Source of the DNA: Bactericera cockerelli
Taxonomy: Eukaryota > Arthropoda > Insecta > Hemiptera > Triozidae
DNA length: 64,000 bases
Assembly: GCA_024516035.1 (NCBI GenBank)
Contig: CM044962.1
Span: forward strand, 3,335,335-3,399,334
Direction of reading: 5' to 3'
Shown here piece after piece: positions 61,101-64,000 of the stretch. How positions within the stretch are numbered: position 1 is the first letter of the stretch; each line of letters opens with the position of its first letter. A model generated the notes under the pieces. It ran no database searches, was not told where the DNA came from, and saw only the letters and a list, made by a program, of their open reading frames with translations. Both the position numbers and the translations under genes were made by a program.

Positions 61101-63675
61101 AACCCAGCCGGGACATGACAAGTTATCCTCGCATTTGGGATTTTTGCCACATAATAATATGTCTTGGGCTTACTGCTGGAATAATGGGACTTTAACACGT
61201 TCGTTACCAAGCCAATTTTTTCAAGTTATACGTAGGGACCAGGCGGTAAAGTTGTTTGGTCCCCAGGTTTTTTTTTGCATATTTGGCATCGTATTTGTAC
61301 AAGAATCGATCCTATATCTGTTCTAATACTATCAACCTACCTCCAAAAGGCCATATATGGATGTCCGGTCCCTCGTTAAAATTTTGATAACAACCACATA
61401 TGTGTTTTCGGTCCCAAAGAAAAACACAAAAACATCCACATATGGCTGTTTGGTAACGAACGTGTTAATAGTCCTTATCGGGCAGTATAAATAAGGCGAT
61501 ATTATTATTATTATTCCATTCCAGGAGACATTCAGGGGACTCGAACCCACGTCCCACGCACTACCCCAGCCTGGACCTGGCCCCCAGCGACCCCCTCTCC
61601 CGCTCCGTGCTAGACAAGAGCTGGTCCCTCGCCCAGCTGAAGGCCCAGGTAGACAACCTGACGCGAGAGAACGCCGACCTGACGAGACGATTGGAATCGG
61701 GGGCGCTCGTGTTCGATCGGTATCGCGCCGACATGCGCAGACAGATAGACGCCCTGCGCGCGCAGCTGGATGCGCTGAAGGAAAGTCATAGGTTGGACGT
61801 GGAAAGGCCGGAGAGAGACGGCAGTGGTGCGGACGGCGCAAGCTTTCACGAGAATGGACTGTGTGCCAACAGGACAGCTGGAGATGGTGGAAGTGAAACC
61901 AGTGGAGAAGATGCGCAGACACATCCAGTGGAAGATGCGCAGACACATCCAGTGGAAAATGCGCAGACACATCCAGTGGTGGAGGTGGATATGCCTGCTG
62001 ACGAGGGAGTTGAGGAAGACGATGGTAGGGTGGTCCGCACCCCGGCCTTCAAGAAACCAAGGAACCATCTCACCATGTGTGAGCATATCTTCTGTAAAGA
62101 TTTCTTGTATTGAATTGAATAAAAAGTTTTAAAATTTTGATGGAGTAAAAAGATTGTTTTGTATGCTTGTATTGTAGACATTAAACTCAGTCGCTTGGTC
62201 GATAAGGCGGCGGACTTGTGAGCTGGAGGTCGGTGGTTCAAGTCCCGATATCGGTAAAAATTTAGCAGCGTGAGTAGTTGTGACATCACAAAAATGCTAA
62301 ACACAAAAGCGTAGAAACACCTTCCACGAAACGAATTGAAAGCGGATTAATATAGTGAATGGACTATTCTCTTAGTAGAACTGATGTGTTATTATGGAAT
62401 GTCTAGCAAGCTGTTATATTTTTTTTTTTTTTTTTTTTTGTGTCTGGTTGGGTCACTTATATTTGTGTCACTTATATAAGAATTCCATTATTAAAGCATT
62501 AAAAAAATGTTAAAAACAATTGTTTAGGTAGAACATCACAAACGTTGCTCAACGTTTTGTATTGAAATTTGAATGCTAAGTGTTGCAATGTTTCAGTCAG
62601 TAGACTTCGATCTCATTTCAATTCTCAAGACATAGAAACGTTGTGAAACACTTCGCAACATTGCGAGACAAAATTTTGCACTCAATGGGATCCCATCCTT
62701 AAAGTGGGTAACGCGCTAGTCTGGTAATCCAGGTAGCGTTGGGATCCGTGGGTTCGAATCCTACCCAGTGCATGAAGTTTTCCTCATTAATTTGAGTTTG
62801 TGACCACATAATAATAAGACTCTGAGGGCCAGGTGGTAGAAAATGCTTGGAGCATTAACCTCGCCCAAGAAGACACCGTGGCAGAGTGAGTTAGCGCGCT
62901 AGGCATTGCACTGTTCTTGGGTGTTCGGGGTCCACTCATACCTCGTGAGGAAAAATGAGTAGCTGCTTCAATGAGAGCAGCGACCAGTGGCGGAATTAAA
63001 GGCAAAAATAAGATATTAGGATATTAAAAGATATAGAAAAAGTCCTATAATTCTGCGCTACCCACTAAAAATTGTGATATGATAATACAAAAAATTATTA
63101 TTATTATTATTAACCTCGCCTGGTTGTTACCTTCCACTTCTTCTTCTTCTTCTTTTACTCTGTCTTATCCCGCTTGAGGAGGGTCGACGTTGTTCAACCT
63201 CATGGTTGAGGTTGGTTGGTTTTGGCACATTTTTTACGGCTGGATGCCCTTCCTAACGCCAACGATTCTATTTGATTTAACGTCCTGGATTAGGACGGGG
63301 GTTTTACCCTCCATTCGCTGGGAATCCTACCAGCTACCCACATTAACCTCACCCAGTCTGGGTAGGGCCGGAAATGCCAGCCTCACGTGTTTGGATGGAA
63401 CAGATTTTTTTTTTCTTTCGAAAAGTCTGCCCCAGCCGGGAGTTGAACTCGGGAACTCTGGACTACGGGCAGTAGTCACAACCATTACGCCACGGAAGCT
63501 GACCCTCTAATATATTGTTATTATAAGAAATATATTCCCCCCAGGTTCTACAAGAAGAGTGACCTCATGAGTCATCTCAGTGTTCATCTGCAGCTGAAGC
63601 AACACCTCTGTGAGTTGTGCGGCAAGGGATTCTCCCACAGCTCCAACCTGTCTGTGCACAGGAGATCTCACACAG
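48890..63675 (+). CDS. C2H2 zinc-finger protein, eight exons, 3' incomplete
   Basis: A putative nuclear DNA-binding protein. Eight exons (48890-49122, 49717-49868, 52538-52676, 52935-53237, 54499-54655, 56018-56157, 57408-57597, 63545-63675) with GT/AG borders and matching phases encode 481 residues and run on beyond the window. ATG is at 48891, one base after an acceptor (GTTTCAG), so a 5' UTR exon lies upstream. Residues 1-327 are acidic/Ser-rich without known domains (LDLLLLDSALSEYLLDINTG; SELDEIISVVKEDMTHDEEM). Fingers: C341/C344/H357/H361; C369/C372/H390/H395 with a 17-residue knuckle instead of 12; C403/C406/H419/H424; C432/C435/H448/H452; C460/C463/H476/H480. Two fingers are split by introns. 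I do not recognise an orthologue name. Confidence 0.88.
49562..49694 (+). mobile_element. PIF/Harbinger-like MITE copy, diverged
   Basis: GAACGAAATTAATAGATAAAA to CATCTATTAATACTGCCC just before exon 2; the interior CAGTATGC and GACTTAGTG words are recognisable. Confidence 0.65.
49717..49868 (+). CDS. zinc-finger gene, exon 2
   Basis: Acceptor TTTTCAG, donor GTAAGT at 49869. It encodes a Ser/Thr/Pro/Gln-rich low-complexity segment (TQFLTLPSAITSASASSQNP), typical of linker or activation regions. Phases 1 and 0. Confidence 0.8.
50128..50277 (+). repeat. tRNA-derived SINE, family II
   Basis: Complete sense copy with GACCAACCTCAGTAGCTTGAA head and GTCATTAACATAAATATGATAACTTTTAG tail. Confidence 0.85.
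50376..50550. repeat. dispersed repeat (reverse of 32.40 kb family)
   Basis: GGTTGGGTGGAAGAGAATAACCCCGCCC..TAGGACAT with ACCTAATAAAGCATATAATAA end matches the reverse of the CAATCTCTTCCA-type repeat. Confidence 0.6.
51030..51250 (+). pseudogene. pogo-like transposase N-terminal fragment
   Basis: Pipsqueak-like DNA-binding start as described for the element; after the frameshift the frame continues EIPQTKVEFSKLKAQNPEI. The DDE domain is absent, so it is a non-autonomous relic. Confidence 0.7.
51522..51840 (+). repeat. tRNA-derived SINE, family V, full length
   Basis: CAGCCTCCGTGGCGTAACGG head, CTTAGTTCGATTCCCGGTTGG B box, CCCACCCAGGCTGGGTGAGG body, GGTTAATGTGGGTAGCTGG and GCGAATGGAGGGTGAAACCC, then GGGCGTCCAT..AATCCTCTCACCACCGTG. 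Inserted in the pogo relic, so younger than it. Confidence 0.88.
52538..52676 (+). CDS. zinc-finger gene, exon 3
   Basis: Acceptor CACCCAG, donor GTGTGT at 52677. It encodes the acidic segment VEDSELDEIISVVKEDMTHD and ends HILYRRLPAP in phase 1. Confidence 0.82.
52690..52730 (+). repeat. tRNA 3'-half-like fragment after a donor
   Basis: GTGGGTTCGAATCCCTCGCG then T9 lies 15 nt inside the intron, as after the groucho exon at 27371. Confidence 0.4.
52935..53237 (+). CDS. zinc-finger gene, exon 4
   Basis: Acceptor T-run TCAG, donor GTAATT at 53238. 101 codons, polar and Ser-rich, with VSLVSEEFTLVPSIKEGIAN and SSGVASSDNNGTRPKIEDD. No domain recognised. Phases 1 and 1. Confidence 0.8.
53295..53437 (-). 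repeat. tRNA-derived SINE, family II
   Basis: Complete minus-orientation copy just after exon 4. Confidence 0.88.
53462..53668 (-). repeat. 5S rRNA-derived SINE
   Basis: The minus strand contains CACGTTCAAGCCACTGAAGTTAAG and GAGGTTAGGACTTGGATGGGTGACC, which follow the internal-promoter half of 5S rRNA. A body with CTGGGTGAG and GAATGGAGGGTGAAACCCCC, shared with tRNA-headed family V, comes next. Confidence 0.78.
53822..53985 (+). repeat. SINE family III, 3' part
   Basis: GTGTATGACCACATAATAATAAGACTC, GGGTTAGGTGATAGAAAAT and an AGAGTATTATTATTAG tail. Confidence 0.7.
54126..54326 (-). repeat. tRNA-derived SINE, family I
   Basis: Minus orientation, with GTTTTGAACCCGC B-box region and the TCAGACGCCTTGACCACTGAGC head variant seen at 24.6 kb. 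Confidence 0.85.
54416..54440. other. perfect 10-bp-stem hairpin upstream of an acceptor
   Basis: CTTTGCATGC-TAAAA-GCATGCAAAG lies ~60 bp before the exon 5 acceptor. It could pair in the pre-mRNA or be a chance relic of a repeat. Confidence 0.5.
54499..54655 (+). CDS. zinc-finger gene, exon 5
   Basis: Acceptor TTGCCAG, donor GTAAGT at 54656. Encodes EETPLILTPSAAPSHVLCRV and ISLEDREAIMQAVQEKLGPR, ending DYSNRA. A short predicted helix (DREAIMQAVQEKL) may be a conserved pre-finger module. Phases 1 and 2. Confidence 0.83.
54690..55430. repeat. dispersed AT-rich repeats (CAATCTCTTCCA family)
   Basis: 54807-54975 repeats the 32.40-32.62 kb sequence almost word for word; other A/T-rich repeats flank it. 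No exon. Confidence 0.65.
55440..55690 (+). repeat. dispersed repeat with GCGGGCTGTCGCCCGC hairpin
   Basis: GCGGGCTGTCGCCCGCTTTGCGGGC start, CCAAATTTCAGCTTCCTAGG middle, and a degenerate CAGTCAGTGGTCAGTGGTCAGTGAG tail ending ACATTTATATATTAAGA. Layout suggests a short mobile element; class unknown. Confidence 0.5.
56018..56157 (+). CDS. zinc-finger gene, exon 6 (finger 1, start of 2)
   Basis: Acceptor CATTTCAG, donor GTAATT at 56158. Reads YICNLCGQVFEQLSHYHGHL then RKHTEEFVWKCTQCSP. Finger 1 is complete (C-x2-C-x12-H-x3-H). Finger 2 opens with KCTQC and continues in exon 7. Phases 2 and 1. Confidence 0.9.
56190..56815. repeat. CCTGGATATAAGAGAAA tandem/dispersed repeat
   Basis: AACCTGGATATAAGAGA-type words recur at ~20-40 bp spacing at 56212-56420, 56490-56515 and 56660-56815, interleaved with TTTACCTCTCTATAAAG. 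Relatives lie at 31.06 and 44.75 kb. Confidence 0.75.
56960..57066 (-). repeat. SINE family VI, head part
   Basis: Minus orientation: GTCACCGTGACCGAGTGAGTTAGCGCGCC head, GACTTGGGTTCGATCCC B box, TTTTTTCGACTCTG. Confidence 0.75.
57070..57300. repeat. short direct repeats (ACATGAGTAC.ATATATG)
   Basis: TACCATATATGAC(T/C)CTCA and GACATGAGTAC recur four times in 57090-57240; purpose unknown. Confidence 0.5.
57408..57597 (+). CDS. zinc-finger gene, exon 7 (fingers 2-4)
   Basis: Acceptor GATTCCAG, donor AAGAG/GTAAGG at 57598. Reads NAKSTFRTQTLLKAHVRRTH, PFSCELCADAFLYPSHLFSH and RDLACPLCPKR. It finishes finger 2, encodes finger 3 and starts finger 4 (CPLC). Phases 1 and 2. The reading frame meets TAA at 57599-57601 if the donor is skipped. 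Confidence 0.92.
57602..57730 (+). mobile_element. PIF/Harbinger-like MITE inside a splice donor
   Basis: GGGCGGAATTAATAGAC to CTACTAATTCCACCC, flanked by TAA duplications (57599-57601 and 57731-57733) derived from the donor GTAAGT. Removing it with one TAA restores GAG/GTAAGTGTGAAC, the junction of the array that follows. The present donor reads GTAAGG because of it. Confidence 0.9.
57731..59117 (+). repeat. 34-unit tandem array of 5' splice sites
   Basis: Units are 43 bp (TGTGAACGCGACCTAGCCTG + TCCTCTGTGTCCTAAGAGGTAAG) or 34 bp lacking CCTCTGTGT; about 22 long and 12 short by eye. Each carries the last ~38 nt of exon 7 plus GTAAGT, so AAGAG/GTAAGT occurs 34 times after the authentic donor. 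Variation is mostly GCGACC, GGCACC or GGGACC and CTAG or CTGG. The last, 35th, copy is cut after GAACGGGACCTC. Confidence 0.97.
59120..59310. other. spacer after donor array
   Basis: AACGCTAGTTTTGC, then T-rich sequence; nothing recognised. Confidence 0.45.
59312..59450 (-). repeat. SINE family VI, partial
   Basis: GTGGACCCCGGACAAACAAAG, duplicated AGCAGAAAAAAATCCT, GGGATCGAACCCACGTCACCGTGCGTGCAA in minus orientation. Confidence 0.75.
59514..59600. repeat. dispersed repeat (GACTGAAAAGTCCC)
   Basis: TTTACCTTGTTTATACTGCCGAGG..GACTGAAAAGTCCCTTCACTCCAGCAGTC matches 34.88-34.95 kb and the reverse of 38.45-38.53 kb. Confidence 0.7.
59656..59900 (+). repeat. 5S rRNA-derived SINE, best copy
   Basis: GCACGTTGAATACATCAGTTCTCGT, ATCACTGAAATTAAGCAACGTCC and TTAGGACTTGGATGGGTGACC follow 5S rRNA positions ~30-90. 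Then GATGCTGGGAG and a body GGGAGGTTAATGTGGGTGGCTGG, CCAGCGAATGGAGG.TAAAACCCCCG shared with tRNA-headed family V. The 5' and 3' ends of 5S are absent, so it is not a 5S gene. Confidence 0.85.
60125..60417 (+). CDS. nested gene, exon 1
   Basis: ATG at 60125 opens MDNQLAQRGQSGKRGLTAEF; donor TTCAG/GTAAGT at 60418. Carries the hydrophobic segment. No upstream acceptor was needed to keep frame. Confidence 0.6.
60125..62113 (+). CDS. nested two-exon gene: membrane and coiled-coil protein
   Basis: Exons 60125-60417 and 61525-62113 join in phase 2 (AG/G) to give 293 residues, inside the large zinc-finger intron on the same strand. Residues ~20-44 (EFWPLLVDILAVLFNLSLLG VTLVL) are a likely membrane helix. 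Residues ~128-185 form heptad-rich coiled coil (LAQLKAQVDNLTRENADLTR; MRRQIDALRAQLDALKE). Residues 226-249 are three copies of E(D/N)AQTHPV. The C terminus is MCEHIFCKDFLY and TGA, with AATAAA five bases on. A GTGAGC inside the last codons (near 62079) could be a donor to further exons, so the true C terminus is uncertain. I do not recognise the family. GC-rich codons contrast with the AT-rich intron and support real coding. Confidence 0.65.
60469..60620 (+). repeat. tRNA-derived SINE, family II
   Basis: Complete, least diverged copy of family II: ACCGACCTCAGTAGCTTGAT head and GTGATAAACACAAATATGATAACTTTTAAC tail. Confidence 0.92.
60889..60948 (+). repeat. duplicate of the nested gene's exon 2 start
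   Basis: CGGAAGGCATTCGGG then AACCCACGTCCCACGCACTA, CCCAAGCCTCGACCTAG and CGCCAG mirror 61525-61593 (CCAGGAGACATTCAGGGG, AACCCACGTCCCACGCACTA, CCCCAGCCTGGACCTGG). A few bases are lost, so it would not keep frame. Confidence 0.88.
61034..61512 (+). repeat. SINE family I split by a TTAA element
   Basis: Head and body at 61034-61195 and tail TAGTCC.TATCGGGCAGTATAAATAAGGCG at 61469-61512. The interruption is the element at 61196-61464. Confidence 0.9.
61196..61464. mobile_element. piggyBac-like TTAA MITE, 269 bp
   Basis: Starts CACGTTCGTTACCAAGCC and ends GGTAACGAACGTG with TTAA on both sides (61192-61195, 61465-61468). The TTAA is native to the SINE body in other copies. Target preference and ends are typical for piggyBac-derived MITEs; no transposase. 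Confidence 0.88.
61525..62113 (+). CDS. nested gene, exon 2
   Basis: Acceptor CATTCCAG. Encodes RHSGDSNPRPTHYPSLDLAP, the coiled coil, an acidic linker (ADEGVEEDDGRV) and the short C terminus. A 24-bp unit GAAGATGCGCAGACACATCC + AGTG is repeated three times at 61907-61978, all in frame. Confidence 0.65.
62118..62123 (+). promoter_or_regulatory. poly(A) signal of the nested gene
   Basis: AATAAA begins five bases after the TGA stop, an unusually short 3' UTR if used. Confidence 0.45.
62180..62308 (+). repeat. tRNA-derived SINE, family II
   Basis: CAGTCGCTTGGTCGATAAGGCGGCGGACTTGTGAG head, GGTGGTTCAAGTCCCG B box, shortened tail. Confidence 0.85.
62310..62690. other. zinc-finger intron, AT-rich
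   Basis: T20 run at 62419-62440; AACGTTG words recur at 62543, 62636 and in reverse. No gene. Confidence 0.5.
62695..63139 (+). repeat. SINE family III with a family VI SINE inside
   Basis: Family III head and body at 62695-62872 (GTGGGTAACGCGCTAGTCTGG..GGTTCGAATCC), then family VI at 62875-63085 (CACCGTGGCAGAGTGAGTTAGCGCGCTAGGC..CTGCGCTACCCACTAAAAATTGTGA), then the family III tail AACCTCGCCTGGTTGTTACCTTCCAC at 63112. Confidence 0.82.
63133..63498 (-). repeat. tRNA-derived SINE, family V, full length
   Basis: Minus orientation: head TCCGTGGCGTAATGGTTGTG, B box GAGTTCAACTCCCGGCTGG, body with GTGAGGCTGGCATTTCCGGCC and GAATGGAGGGTAAAACCCCCG, tail GGTTGAACAACGTCGACCC. Confidence 0.88.
63545..63675 (+). 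CDS. zinc-finger gene, exon 8 (fingers 4-5)
   Basis: Acceptor CCCCCCAG, donor ACAG/GTAAAC at 63676. Reads FYKKSDLMSHLSVH, finishing finger 4 begun in exon 7, and LCELCGKGFSHSSNLSVHRR then SHT, finger 5. The exact completion of C-x2-C-x12-H-x3-H proves the join to exon 7 across a 5.9-kb intron. More exons must follow outside the window. Confidence 0.92.
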
Positions 63676-63784
63676 GTAAACACGAGAGTCGGTTTTTTTA
63701 TGTAAAAAAAATAAATATAATAATATTTGTTGTTTATCATTTTATTTAGGGTGTCATATACTGTCATACTGTCATATAAATAAA

Positions 63785-63845
63785 ATAAATAAAAAATACT
63801 TCCGATGAGATGAATTTCTAATATTAGAAATCGGAAGTATTTTTT
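63785..63845. repeat. short fold-back repeat (CTTCCGAT)
   Basis: AAAAATACTTCCGAT..TTTCTAATATTAGAAA..ATCGGAAGTATTTTTTTA forms a hairpin; relatives at 45.49 and 60.71 kb. Confidence 0.6.
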
Positions 63846-64000
63846 TATTTTTTTTTTATTTTTTTTTAGCAGACATCTTGGGAAAAAAATTAAAAAAATT
63901 AGAGCAAAAAAAAAAAAAAACGGGGGAGAAAACAACACTATAATTTTTCCTTATACTATAAATATTCACACGTGAGAGCGAAAAACAAATACAAAACAAA

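Overview
The window is nuclear DNA from an animal, most likely an arthropod. The evidence is multi-exon genes with GT/AG introns, very dense short interspersed elements (SINEs), fold-back DNA transposons, and a Groucho protein whose WD40 half reads like arthropod Groucho. Species cannot be told; a crustacean-like, repeat-rich genome is a guess. There are no bacterial operons, CRISPR arrays or viral genes.

Layout. (1) 1-27.0 kb: no gene found. Long polypyrimidine and polypurine blocks, (TC)n, (AG)n, (CA)n and (GTGA)n alternate with tRNA-derived SINEs. A 3.35-kb DNA element at 14.58-17.93 kb has ~920-bp terminal inverted repeats and carries a broken PIN-like/CXC gene. If the 5' groucho exons lie to the left, this region is groucho intron. 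(2) 27.27-40.68 kb (+): the 3' ten exons of groucho (CcN, SP and WD40 regions). All nine junctions keep frame and give 562 residues plus stop. (3) 40.68-48.9 kb: a 33-bp minisatellite starting at the groucho stop codon, SINEs, and a dead non-LTR reverse transcriptase tail. (4) 48.89 kb to the window end (+): eight exons of an unnamed C2H2 zinc-finger gene, open at its 3' end. Its introns hold a decayed pogo-type transposon, 5S- and tRNA-derived SINEs, and a two-exon nested gene (60.1-62.1 kb) for a predicted membrane/coiled-coil protein.

Main discovery. Tandem arrays have repeatedly grown out of exon edges, copying the processing signal each time: (a) ten 60-bp units, each with branch point, polypyrimidine tract, AG and the first ~25 nt of a groucho exon; (b) 34 units of 34 or 43 bp, each with the end of a zinc-finger exon plus GTAAGT; (c) three 96-bp units, each recreating the TTCCAG/GTA donor of a groucho WD40 exon; (d) ~34 units of 33 bp grown from the groucho stop codon and leaving 262 codons open behind it. 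In (a)-(c) only the outermost authentic site preserves the reading frame; every decoy leads to a premature stop. The arrays could therefore act as splice-site decoys that lower expression or yield Groucho without its WD40 propeller. That consequence is inferred; the arrays themselves are plain in the sequence.

SINEs fall into at least six tRNA-headed families plus a 5S-rRNA-headed one. The 5S family shares its body with one tRNA family, which suggests head swapping. Nested insertions give relative ages.
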